DNA of 22,861 nucleotides from Bodo saltans (taxonomy: Eukaryota; Euglenozoa; Kinetoplastea; Eubodonida; Bodonidae), in the NCBI GenBank assembly GCA_001460835.1, contig CYKH01002092.1, forward strand, positions 49,688-72,548, given 5' to 3'. Both the position numbers and the translations under genes were made by a program. Positions within the stretch are counted from its first letter, which is position 1. Each line of letters opens with the position of its first letter. A model generated the notes under the pieces. That model was not told the DNA's origin. It searched no databases and was given only the letters and a program-made list of their open reading frames with translations. Shown piece by piece: positions 15,638 through 22,861 of this stretch.

Positions 15638-16459
15638 ATGCTCCGTCGCTCACTTATCAGGCTGAACAGTGCTCCAACAGGGACGGAATGCATCCTCTCC
15701 GTATCCAACTACGTCGGAACCATCATCATGAATCGCCAATCGCGTAAGAATGCACTTGGTCGCGTGATGCTAAACGAACTGCAGCAAGCAGTGCGTACCT
15801 GCCACAACAATCCAGCAGTACGTGCTGTCGTCTTGACTTCCGCAGTCGATGGCGTCTTCTGTGCGGGTGCAGACCTGAAAGAACGCAAGGAGATGACCCC
15901 CGATGAAGCTCGTGCCTTCGTGGATCAACTCCGGCAAACATTTTGCGAAATTGAAGATCTCTCTGTTCCTTGCATTGCTGCCGTGGAGGGCAAGGCACTG
16001 GGCGGGGGTTTGGAACTTGCACTGGCCGCTGATCTCCGTGTTGCAGGGTCCAAGGCCGGGTTTGGTGTTCCGGAAACTGCTCTGGCCATCATCCCTGGTG
16101 CCGGTGGCACGCAACGTCTCACGAAGACGATTGGCCTTCCCCGTGCGAAGTTGATGGCCTTCACTGCGAAGCCGCTGCCAACTACTGTTGCACTCCAATA
16201 TGGATTGATCGACTTGGCCCTAGAGGAAGGTCAAGCAACAACTGCAGCGACAGCATTGGCTCATCAAATTTCCGAGAACGGACCTATTGCTGTGGGAGCA
16301 GCGAAGAAAGCTATCAACCGCGGCTTCTACGCATCCAGCCGTGACGAGGGCATGGCCATTGAGCGGGAATGCTACGACCTGGTGCTCAACTCCAAGGACC
16401 GCCTTGAGGGTCTCTTTCCGTTCGCGGAGAAGCGGAAGCCAGAATACAAGGGTGAATGA
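15638..16459 (+). CDS. Mitochondrial AUH-type enoyl-CoA/methylglutaconyl-CoA hydratase
   Basis: A 273-residue member of the crotonase superfamily. The N-terminus MLRRSLIRLNSAPTG has Arg residues and no acids, as expected for a mitochondrial presequence. Core motifs: NRQSRKNALG, VFCAGADLKERKEM (first oxyanion-hole loop), ALGGGLELALAADLRVA (second oxyanion loop with one catalytic Glu) and PETALAIIPGAGGTQRL (second catalytic Glu). The C-terminus SKDRLEGLFPFAEKRKPEYKGE is that of the AUH/ECHDC2 subgroup rather than of fatty-acid hydratase ECHS1. The likely reaction is hydration of 3-methylglutaconyl-CoA in leucine breakdown, although a broader enoyl-CoA role cannot be excluded. The length is normal for a mature enzyme plus a short presequence. 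Its acceptor region has been duplicated upstream. Confidence 0.9.
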   Translation: MLRRSLIRLNSAPTGTECILSVSNYVGTIIMNRQSRKNALGRVMLNELQQAVRTCHNNPAVRAVVLTSAVDGVFCAGADLKERKEMTPDEARAFVDQLRQTFCEIEDLSVPCIAAVEGKALGGGLELALAADLRVAGSKAGFGVPETALAIIPGAGGTQRLTKTIGLPRAKLMAFTAKPLPTTVALQYGLIDLALEEGQATTAATALAHQISENGPIAVGAAKKAINRGFYASSRDEGMAIERECYDLVLNSKDRLEGLFPFAEKRKPEYKGE

Positions 16460-16571
16460 GGGAACATGCGGATGGCAGGGCCCTAATGTGGCTTTGCAGG
16501 CTGCATAAACATTGCGTAGCGCTTGTTGTTGATGGTTTCTTGTTTATTTGTTGATTTGCTGAACCTCACTC

Positions 16572-16586
16572 AACACACACACACAC
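16572..16586 (+). repeat. AC dinucleotide run before DHH1
   Basis: About seven AC units followed by an A-run in the spacer before the helicase gene. It is simple sequence next to the probable acceptor AG at 16594-16595. Confidence 0.75.
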
Positions 16587-16662
16587 AAAAAAAAGAATTG
16601 TGGCGCACGCCCAACCGCCTTTTACAAACAAAACTCAACACCAAAACCAACACACTATCACA

Positions 16663-17889
16663 ATGACTGCTGAAGGATCCGAAGACTGGAAGAAGAACTT
16701 GCAGGCTCCCGTCAAGGACAACCGCAAGAAGACTGAGGACGTTCAGAGCCGCCGTAACGTCAACTTCGAGGACTACTGCCTGCGCAGAGAGCTGCTCATG
16801 GGTATCTTCGAGAAGGGATTCGAGAAGCCCAGCCCTATTCAGGAAGAGGCCATCCCCGTTGCCCTCACTGGCAAGGACGTGCTCGCTCGCGCTAAGAACG
16901 GTACCGGCAAGACTGCCTCCTTCGTCATCCCCGTCCTCGAGAAGGTCCGCACTGACGTCGCCGCCATCCAGGCCCTCCTCATGGTCCCCACCCGTGAGCT
17001 TGCCCTCCAGACCGCCCAGGTCACCAAGGAGCTCGGCAAGCACATCAGCGGCCTCGAGGTCATGGTCACCACTGGAGGTACCACCCTCCGTGACGACATC
17101 ATGCGTCTCATGAACCCCGTGCACATCCTTGTGTGCACCCCTGGCCGTGTCGTGGATCTTGCCAGCAAGGGTAACGCCAAGCTCGACAAGTGCGCCATCA
17201 TTGTTCTCGATGAGGCCGACAAGCTCCTGTCACCCGAGTTCACCCAGCTGATGGAAGACACCTACCGCTTCCTCCCCCAGAACCGCCAGTCCCTCCTCTT
17301 CTCTGCCACCTTCCCCGTCACCGTCAAGGACTTCGCGGACAAGTTCATGCGCAACCCCTTCGAGATTAACCTCATGGAGGAGCTCACCCTCAAGGGTGTG
17401 ACGCAGTACTACGCCTTCGTTGAGGAGCGCCAGAAGATTCACTGCTTGAACACCCTCTTCAACAAGCTCCAGATCAATCAGTCTATCATCTTCTGCAACT
17501 CCGTGAACCGCGTCGAGCTCCTCGCCAAGAAGATTACCCAGCTCGGTTACTCTTGCTACTACATCCATGCTCGCATGCAGCAGCAGCACCGTAACCGCGT
17601 GTTCCATGACTTCCGTCAGGGTAACTGCCGTAACCTTGTGTGCTCTGATCTGATCACCCGTGGTATCGATATCCAGGCCGTCAACGTCGTCATCAACTTC
17701 GACTTCCCCAAGAACTCGGAGACGTACCTTCACCGTATCGGCCGCTCTGGTCGTTTCGGTCACCTTGGTCTTGCCATCAACTTCGTGACGTACGACGATC
17801 GCTACAATGTCTACCGCATCGAGCAGGAACTCGACACTGAGATTAAGGCCATTCCCGCTGACATCGATCCGGAGCTCTACGTTGCGTAA
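16663..17889 (+). CDS. DHH1: DEAD-box RNA helicase DHH1 (DDX6 family)
   Basis: A 408-residue DEAD-box helicase with every motif in place: Q motif ([13 protein letters not shown]), I ([10 protein letters not shown]), Ia (PTRELALQ), GG and TPGR, II (VLDEADKL), III (SAT), IV (SIIFCNS), V ([16 protein letters not shown]) and VI ([10 protein letters not shown]). The AKNGTGKT form of motif I, the [26 protein letters not shown] opening and the length identify the DHH1/DDX6/Me31B group. These proteins act in the cytoplasm in mRNP granules, repressing translation and promoting decapping-linked decay; in kinetoplastids they influence stage-specific mRNA levels. ATG 16663 is the first after the spacer. 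Codons end overwhelmingly in C or G, unlike neighbouring genes, which suggests high expression. A spacer of almost 1 kb follows, probably including a long 3'UTR. Confidence 0.95.
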   Translation: MTAEGSEDWKKNLQAPVKDNRKKTEDVQSRRNVNFEDYCLRRELLMGIFEKGFEKPSPIQEEAIPVALTGKDVLARAKNGTGKTASFVIPVLEKVRTDVAAIQALLMVPTRELALQTAQVTKELGKHISGLEVMVTTGGTTLRDDIMRLMNPVHILVCTPGRVVDLASKGNAKLDKCAIIVLDEADKLLSPEFTQLMEDTYRFLPQNRQSLLFSATFPVTVKDFADKFMRNPFEINLMEELTLKGVTQYYAFVEERQKIHCLNTLFNKLQINQSIIFCNSVNRVELLAKKITQLGYSCYYIHARMQQQHRNRVFHDFRQGNCRNLVCSDLITRGIDIQAVNVVINFDFPKNSETYLHRIGRSGRFGHLGLAINFVTYDDRYNVYRIEQELDTEIKAIPADIDPELYVA

Positions 17890-18866
17890 GGTCATCCCGT
17901 CGACATTACTGGCGGTTGAATTGAGCGAGAAAGCGAACACGAATGAAAACGGAATTGAGCAAGAACCACAAACAAAGAGAAAGAGTACTGAGCTCGAATT
18001 TTTCCGGGTTGAGTATCATTTCCTTTTGCTTTAATTGAAAAGACAAAAAAAATCCAAATGAAAACGATGGATCTTCATTTTATTTCCCCCTATTTGGCCG
18101 GAACGTGAGCTTTCAAAGGCTTGAGGATAAAAGAGAAGAAGTGCTTCGTGTCGTATTCGATGTGTACGTGCGTTGATCGTCATCACCCAAAGAGACAACT
18201 GTGGGTCTGTGATGTCACCACGAACGCGCACGATGACCAGATAAACGCACTTGCGCCCCTTGCCTAATCACGCCACACCTCCCCTTTGGACCCCTCGTTC
18301 GTCGTAGGCCTCTTGTTTCTACTCCCTTTCGTTTTGCTTCCCTCATTTTTGTTTTTTCGATGTGATCTCATTCCGAAATTCAAAGAGCGGGCAAGAGCAT
18401 TTGTTTTTTTCTTTTGCGTGTGCACGTGTTGCTTTGAATTGTGTTGTGAGAGCACTTTCTCACTGAAACTAAGTCTTCCGGTTTGTAGCAGACTTTTCGA
18501 TCTCAGTCAGGGTGGTTGCCGCAGAACATCAAGCAATGTGCGCGCGCAATAGTTCAAAGCGCGAAACTGCAGAGCAAGAAGAAATTTACCTTTTCGGAAC
18601 AAAAAAAATCCGTCGATGCGTTTGTACAAGGACATATCCAACAGTTATTTTCAAAGGAACAATGAATGAAACTTTGAAACGTGAAGCTGCGATGCCGTTT
18701 CCGAATTTCGGGAATACGTGCGTGGCCTCACGGATTGATTGAACTCTCCCGAACTTACCGCGATGCAAAAACAAAAAATGGGAAAGTGAGGAACTTTGTG
18801 AAGCGTTTTGTTTCTGTGCATTGCGGTATTTCTTTGCTATTCGCCAGTAAGGAGTTGTTGCCTTCA
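17890..18866. other. Longest spacer, 977 bp, no gene seen
   Basis: It contains the DHH1 3'UTR and the leader of the next gene. T-rich tracts occur at about 18004-18035 and 18310-18410. The open frames here begin at non-ATG codons or are biased to Phe/Leu/Cys as expected from T-rich DNA, so none was called. An AG at 18846-18847 after TATTTCTTTGCTATTCGCC is the likely acceptor for the next gene. No tRNA or snoRNA was recognised by eye. Confidence 0.5.
18846..18847 (+). promoter_or_regulatory. Spliced-leader acceptor for the thioredoxin-like gene
   Basis: AG after a short pyrimidine-rich segment, 20 bases before ATG 18867. It supports that ATG over the longer upstream open frame, which has only a GTG start. 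Confidence 0.5.
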
Positions 18867-19994
18867 ATGCCCCAAGAAGACGTTGCTACTGTTGATTCCG
18901 ATCAGCCCCCGCTGAAGGTGCGTCGCACCGAAGACGTGGCAACGACAATCATCTATGCGACACCATCGTTCATTCACAATGTCTCTCACAATGTTGATCA
19001 ACTGAACAAGGTGCTCCAAAGTGTTGCGTCCGACAGCAGTGCTGCCATCTTGCTTCACAACAGCGGCGTTGAGGGAGCCAATTTGTCAAATCTCACTGCG
19101 GATGGTGCCTTGACACGCGGCGCTGTGACACTGATTGCATTTGATGTGGTACAGCTGTACGAGGCGAACAAGGATACCATTGAGCTGCTCATCAAGAATG
19201 CTCCGAACGAAGACAGTGAAGCCCATCCTCAGAGCGACGACGTTGTTGACGACGTCAATGCCAACCTTGAAGCGGATGCCGCCACGGAAGAATCGCCAAC
19301 GAAAGAAGGCGCTGCATCAGCTGTTCAGAGTGACAACTCGGTATCAACTCTTGTTTCTGACGCCAACGGCTCGCAGTTGATCACGATGGATGACATGGTT
19401 GCCCTCCCGCGTCTTGTACTTCTCTACAAGGCAAAACATGAGAAGAGTGGTCTGCTGCAGCGAAAGCTTTCCAAGCACGTCAAGTCGGGTGAATCTGTTC
19501 AGGTGACGAGTCTTGTCGAGCCTGTGTTCACGTTTTCTCACATGCTGCGAGCCCTGACCGGGTTCGCACGCGCAGCGCACGTCGCCGACCCAAATGCTGC
19601 CTCATTTTCCATCATGTGGATGAGTGCTGCATGGTGCCCGCCCTGCCTTCGAATTCTGCATGCTCTTCCAGCGATGCTACCACAGCTCCCGCCATCCGTG
19701 AAAGGCATGGTGAAGGCGGACATGGACCTCACTCAACCCATCTTTGACGCGTTTGGTGTGTCCATTATTCCTACATTTGTCATCCTTGACAACAAGAAGA
19801 TCCTAAGTGCCGTTCAGGACAACAACAACACTCACAACTCTTCCAACGATTTGGAAGAGGTTGCTGCCAAAGACATTTTGGTTGCTGCACGTGTTGATTC
19901 GTTGCAGAACTCCCAGCAGGGAATCGTGATGACATTCATAGAAAAGCATTGTGCGACGTTGAGCTTCGATTTGGGGAACGATGAGGACTTTTAG
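18867..19994 (+). CDS. Thioredoxin/tryparedoxin-like WCPPC protein with N-terminal extension
   Basis: A 375-residue protein. The C-terminal part (about residues 240-330) is a thioredoxin fold with active site AAWCPPCLRIL (cysteines 257 and 260) and SIIPTFVIL, which holds the cis-proline. WCPPC is the tryparedoxin signature in kinetoplastids, whereas classical thioredoxins have WCGPC. The first 240 residues are unrecognised: a basic KVRR stretch near 18, a mixed alpha/beta segment (residues 30-110) and an acidic low-complexity region (about 115-160, ending AATEESPTKEG). No signal peptide or membrane segment is seen, so a cytosolic or nuclear location is likely. Electron donors and targets are unknown. 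It is not a standard tryparedoxin, which is about 145 residues. Confidence 0.75.
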   Translation: MPQEDVATVDSDQPPLKVRRTEDVATTIIYATPSFIHNVSHNVDQLNKVLQSVASDSSAAILLHNSGVEGANLSNLTADGALTRGAVTLIAFDVVQLYEANKDTIELLIKNAPNEDSEAHPQSDDVVDDVNANLEADAATEESPTKEGAASAVQSDNSVSTLVSDANGSQLITMDDMVALPRLVLLYKAKHEKSGLLQRKLSKHVKSGESVQVTSLVEPVFTFSHMLRALTGFARAAHVADPNAASFSIMWMSAAWCPPCLRILHALPAMLPQLPPSVKGMVKADMDLTQPIFDAFGVSIIPTFVILDNKKILSAVQDNNNTHNSSNDLEEVAAKDILVAARVDSLQNSQQGIVMTFIEKHCATLSFDLGNDEDF

Positions 19995-20265
19995 TTTGCT
20001 TGCTTATTCAGAGAGAGTTGCGTGTCCCGCACTCCCAAGTGATTCGTCCTTGATCAAGAATTACATAGAACCAATATTCTTACAGAAAATTCAGTCAAGC
20101 TTTATTTTTGTGTCAACACATCATACTGAGATTAGATTCAAACTACGTATCAAGAATCACTCATATGAGTTCAAGTCACTTTTGCGAAGGTTCTTCTTTT
20201 CTTTTTTTTTTTGCTCAAAACGACTGATTGTATTTCTTCTCCAACGAACAGAAATTCAGCAGAGG

Positions 20266-20589
20266 ATGTCCAACCGAAACGGCGGCGGCCGTCATACTAT
20301 TGTGCTGATCCAGCAACAGCAGGACCTCAACACCCGAACATACACTGACCACGAGAGCGTTGCCGATGCCGTCCGCTCTATCGTAGGCCTCTACGAGAAC
20401 TTCCTGCGCACCAAGAAGTCCCAAGGTGCGCTATCGTACGACACAAAGGAACTGTTCCACTACCTTGACAGCTACCATGATATCTCCATTTTAGCGTTTG
20501 ACCGCAATACGAAGGCCTACCAACCGTACGACCGCACTTGGATCAAGAATTCCATCTACCAGCAGCTCCAACGCGACCAGAAGAAGTAA
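20266..20589 (+). CDS. ERH: Enhancer of rudimentary homologue
   Basis: A 107-residue protein, close to the 100-104 residues usual for ERH. The family pattern is unmistakable: HTIVLIQ at the start, RTYTDHESVADAVRSIVGLYENFL, then SYDTKELFHYLDSYHDISILAF and TKAYQPYDRTWIKNSIYQQL. ERH is a small homodimeric adaptor with nuclear roles in mRNA processing and RNA elimination pathways, best studied in animals and fission yeast. The N-terminus has a short extra NRNGGGR. ATG 20266 is the first after a long pyrimidine tract (about 20191-20213 and 20231-20243) and AG at 20250-20251. The open frame extends further upstream, but that portion is low-quality spacer sequence. Confidence 0.92.
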   Translation: MSNRNGGGRHTIVLIQQQQDLNTRTYTDHESVADAVRSIVGLYENFLRTKKSQGALSYDTKELFHYLDSYHDISILAFDRNTKAYQPYDRTWIKNSIYQQLQRDQKK

Positions 20590-20806
20590 AGTGAAGTCAA
20601 AAAAGTGGGCAGCTTTTGTCTTGTGTCGTCTTTGTAAGCCACATGTTGAAGATGTCTTAATATCAAACAAACAAGTGCTCACCCTCCTTTTGCCGGTGGT
20701 TTCGCTTTATTGTGCCATGTGTGTCTTCATTCAGTTCAACCCAGCCTTTTTCACCCTTTTTTTTTTTCTTCTTGAGGCAACTATCACTACGTAGATCAAC
20801 CAAAAA

Positions 20807-21004
20807 ATGTCCTCCGACGCAGACAAGGAGTACTTGAAGAAGCACGGAATTCCCACTCTGTTCAATGACCTAACTCAGCAATTGTTTCGCGACCGTCCAG
20901 AGCAGCCTGTACCGTATCTCATTCAACTATTGAAAGAACGAAAAGCCGCAAGGGATGCTACCAAGGCTGCCGATGGTGCTCAAGCAGCAACGTCGACCTC
21001 TTAA
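20807..21004 (+). CDS. Small RIIa/DPY-30-type dimerisation domain protein
   Basis: A 65-residue protein that is almost entirely one helical hairpin: DKEYLKKHGIPTLFNDLTQQ and DRPEQPVPYLIQLLKERK (about residues 6-47), then an Ala/Thr-rich tail. The IPxLFxxLxxxLxxxRPxxPxxYLxxLL pattern is that of the RIIa/DPY-30 dimerisation-docking fold. This fold binds amphipathic helices of AKAP-like partners and is common in cilia and radial spoke proteins as well as histone methyltransferase complexes. A flagellar adaptor is the most likely role in a flagellate, but this is inference. The ATG follows a T-rich tract (about 20744-20773) and AG at 20775-20776. Confidence 0.8.
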   Translation: MSSDADKEYLKKHGIPTLFNDLTQQLFRDRPEQPVPYLIQLLKERKAARDATKAADGAQAATSTS

Positions 21005-21224
21005 ATGGGCTCGACTATCAAACTACAGCATTGCTAGTGTGTTGTGTATTACGAGGAGGAGCGAGCGACTATTGTCCCCAGCCGTGGTTGCTCCGGAAAA
21101 CGTGCGCGGGGAAACAGTAACAAAAAATATGCAAGGTGTGCTTGGTTTGGTTCACGTTGTATTTCATGTCTCTTGGTTGTTGCAATCTTTCTTGAGGAAA
21201 AAAGTCATTTCATTTAAAGAGCAG

Positions 21225-22508
21225 ATGGCGCTAGAGCATCCGCGAGTCCAGCGACTATGGAACGCAGAGGCACTTGGTAGCGCGTCGCCTTCGTTGCTCG
21301 CATTCACTTCGTCTCCCTCTGCTGCAACAACATCGTCGCATCCCCCCAGCACTGCGCCATACGTTCCTAGAACGTCTGCAATCCTTCACGCCTCTGTGAG
21401 GGATTCGTCTGCCGTCGTCGTTGATGTTTGGATGCCAGACAAGCGCACTGGACAGCAACTGGTGCGTGTGACTACCACCGGCCCTTCTTCTACTGGTGGT
21501 GGTGTGACTGCTGCACCTACTGTCACGTCATCCACCGCTACCATTCCTTCCAATAGACGCATTCATGCTATGACGATGCCAATAGCAGCATCTGGTATCA
21601 CGCTTGTAGCCGACGATATCGGCAATGTGTTCCAGCTGAAAACAGAAGACGAATCCATCGCAAAGCGTCACAGAACTGAGAATGCGGCCTCCACTAGTAC
21701 TCACCATGCTCAACAGTGGACCCTGTCGCTGAGTGCAAGCCAGCACGCTCCTCAGCGCGGGTGTCTTCCCGCATACGGAGCGGCTGGTGGTTGGGTGGGC
21801 CTATTAGCACAAGGAGACTCACAAGCAATCTGCTCGCGAGAACATTTTCTAGACTCCCGTATCTTCGACACGGAAATCTCAGCGATTGTGAAGAGCATTC
21901 AGCACATGCACGGACCCACAGCCCTTACCGCTGTGACGGCATTGGGAAGCAACAGCGTAGTGTTTGCAGAAGGCCCTTTGCTTGCTGCCTATGATTCACG
22001 CCTCCCTTCTGCAAAGTCAGCAGTCAACAGGTCATCCCTCCCAGTAGCGGCCGCATTCTCGCACGTTGTGGATCTAGGGCCTCAGCGCCCACATGAAATC
22101 GCCACGTGCTCCTCAGACAGGTCGGTGATTATTTGGGATGTGCGTAACTGGACACGCGTGACGACGCTGTCTGCAGTACTTAAGTACGCCACGATGAGCA
22201 CGACGCCCCTCTCTGGTGGAAAGTTCCTCGTGTGCAGTGGCGTGGACTCGGAAGTCCGCGTCTGCTCGACTGCACCGATTGTTGGAAAAGCACAACAACA
22301 GCAGCCAATCGACTCAGAGGCTACTACTATTCCTGCTGTGTCGTCGTTTCGTAACCGTGTCAACGAGACGGAGCATTGCGAGTCCACTTGGCACGGCTCG
22401 TGGACCTCCGACGCAACTGGCTCCGTTGCGATTGGGATGGCCATCACAGGAGAAGTTTACGTCGCTCGTTCCATTGTTGCACCTAGTGGTGCCGCAGAAG
22501 AATTGTAA
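21225..22508 (+). CDS. WD40-type beta-propeller protein
   Basis: A 427-residue protein. One good WD repeat can be read near residue 290 (HEIATCSSDRSVIIWDVRNW), preceded by a weaker one (VVFAEGPLLAAYDSR) and followed by another (FLVCSGVDSEVRVCST). The N-terminal half has Ser/Thr-rich insertions and a possible blade around TLVADDIGNVFQL. It is probably a divergent seven-bladed propeller acting as a protein-binding platform; the partner and location are unknown. ATG 21225 is the first in-frame ATG after the likely acceptor AG at 21195-21196. Upstream in-frame ATGs exist but lie before that acceptor. The last codons and the stop are copied in the 179-bp tandem duplication downstream. Confidence 0.7.
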   Translation: MALEHPRVQRLWNAEALGSASPSLLAFTSSPSAATTSSHPPSTAPYVPRTSAILHASVRDSSAVVVDVWMPDKRTGQQLVRVTTTGPSSTGGGVTAAPTVTSSTATIPSNRRIHAMTMPIAASGITLVADDIGNVFQLKTEDESIAKRHRTENAASTSTHHAQQWTLSLSASQHAPQRGCLPAYGAAGGWVGLLAQGDSQAICSREHFLDSRIFDTEISAIVKSIQHMHGPTALTAVTALGSNSVVFAEGPLLAAYDSRLPSAKSAVNRSSLPVAAAFSHVVDLGPQRPHEIATCSSDRSVIIWDVRNWTRVTTLSAVLKYATMSTTPLSGGKFLVCSGVDSEVRVCSTAPIVGKAQQQQPIDSEATTIPAVSSFRNRVNETEHCESTWHGSWTSDATGSVAIGMAITGEVYVARSIVAPSGAAEEL

Positions 22509-22658
22509 GCGAAAGCATTTCAATTTGTTTTCTCACTTGGCACACTCGTTGCTAATAATACATTCGATACTGAAGGGCGTCAATACTTCAGGCTATCCCT
22601 TTACTCAAGATTTGGCAATGGTTGATTCTTTTTTGTTATCATCAATAGGCTTATCAAC

Positions 22659-22667
22659 ATGGCTGTT
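22659..22667 (+). pseudogene. Duplicated start of the eS1 gene (decoy ATG)
   Basis: The ATG GCT GTT of eS1 is repeated here 179 bases upstream. It runs into the duplicated WD40 end. The resulting frame stays open to the window end, out of frame with the real gene. It is a by-product of the duplication. Confidence 0.7.
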
Positions 22668-22825
22668 GTGCCGCAGAAGAATTGTAAGCGAAAGCATTTC
22701 AATTTGTTTTCTCACTTGGCACACTCGTTGCTAATAATACATTCGATACTGAAGGGCGTCAATACTTCAGGCTATCCCTTTACTCAAGATTTGGCAATGG
22801 TTGATTCTTTTTTGTTATCATCAAT

Positions 22826-22827
22826 AG
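22826..22827 (+). promoter_or_regulatory. Spliced-leader acceptor for eS1
   Basis: GATTCTTTTTTGTTATCATCAATAG ends ten bases before the ATG, giving a very short leader as is common for kinetoplastid ribosomal protein mRNAs. A duplicate lies at 22647-22648. Confidence 0.5.
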
Positions 22828-22837
22828 GCTTATCAAC

Positions 22838-22861
22838 ATGGCTGTTGGCAAGAACAAGCGC
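22838..22861 (+). CDS. 40S ribosomal protein eS1 (S3a), 5' end only
   Basis: The first eight codons, MAVGKNKR, reach the window edge. This is the conserved N-terminus of eukaryotic ribosomal protein eS1/S3a, a small-subunit protein near the mRNA exit. Only eight residues are visible, so the call rests on that short match and on the strong acceptor just upstream. Confidence 0.7.

Larger units (their letters stand above)
22489..22846 (+). repeat. Tandem direct duplication of 179 bp
   Basis: Copy 1 is 22489-22667 and copy 2 is 22668-22846, identical by eye, with one shared G after copy 2. The unit contains the last six codons and stop of the WD40 gene, the whole spacer, the acceptor (AG at 22647-22648 and 22826-22827) and the first three codons of eS1 (ATG GCT GTT). 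This 329-bp inter-gene stretch holds nothing else. Confidence 0.95.

Noticed and set aside
17230-17940. 236-codon minus-strand frame over DHH1, rich in Val, Glu and Asp
   Set aside because: Produced by the strong third-position C bias of DHH1 on the opposite strand; no domain pattern.
18286-18552. 88-codon frame rich in Phe, Leu and Cys in the long spacer
   Set aside because: Begins at a non-ATG codon and mirrors T-rich spacer DNA; hydrophobicity is compositional.
22216-22734. 172-codon + strand frame across the end of the WD40 gene and the duplication
   Set aside because: Overlaps the WD40 gene in another frame, repeats itself because of the 179-bp duplication, and has no domain.

Overview
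The window looks like a stretch of a polycistronic gene array from a kinetoplastid flagellate, most likely a free-living bodonid such as Bodo saltans. The genus is an inference. All 14 recognisable genes lie on the + strand and none needs an intron. Most intergenic spacers carry a pyrimidine-rich tract followed by an AG a few to tens of bases before the first ATG, as expected for spliced-leader trans-splicing. The gene functions are eukaryotic (DHH1 helicase, ERH, ribosomal protein eS1). One thioredoxin-like protein carries the WCPPC active site typical of kinetoplastid tryparedoxins.

Layout, left to right: a membrane-anchored CAP-domain surface protein (32-940); a zinc-ribbon plus pseudokinase protein resembling SCYL kinases (1272-3353); a membrane-anchored spermidine-synthase-like Rossmann protein (3923-5341); an Hsp70/Hsp110-like ATPase domain fused to C-terminal TPRs (5489-7591); an M29-like metallo-aminopeptidase homologue (7778-9133); a small cysteine-rich secreted protein (9294-9644); a very large DNA repair gene (9910-14770); a mitochondrial AUH-type enoyl-CoA hydratase (15638-16459); the RNA helicase DHH1/DDX6 (16663-17889); a thioredoxin-like protein (18867-19994); enhancer of rudimentary homologue (20266-20589); a small RIIa/DPY-30 domain protein (20807-21004); a WD40-type protein (21225-22508); and the first eight codons of ribosomal protein eS1 (22838 to the window end).

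The standout is the repair gene. Its 5' part encodes a complete ATP-dependent DNA ligase closest in motif wording to animal DNA ligase III, followed by a domain that reads like the ADP-ribose-binding macro domain of ALC1/TARG1. The 3' part carries about four BRCT-like modules. The two parts are in different frames only because an 85-bp step of tandem duplication (12633-12801) breaks the frame. With one repeat unit counted once, the locus is a single open frame of about 1,590 codons: ligase, macro, four BRCTs. That protein would combine in one chain the nick-sealing, poly(ADP-ribose)-sensing and BRCT-scaffold functions that animals divide among LIG3, XRCC1 and PAR readers.

The second theme is tandem duplication. 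There are three abrupt direct duplications (85, 542 and 179 bp steps) in 23 kb. The 542-bp one copies the last BRCT's 3' end, the 3'UTR and the next gene's splice acceptor, and its copies differ at four sites. The 179-bp one copies the end of the WD40 gene, the spacer and the first codons of eS1. They may be real recent duplications or assembly errors such as merged haplotypes; long reads would decide. Neighbouring genes show no shared pathway, which is normal for kinetoplastid arrays.
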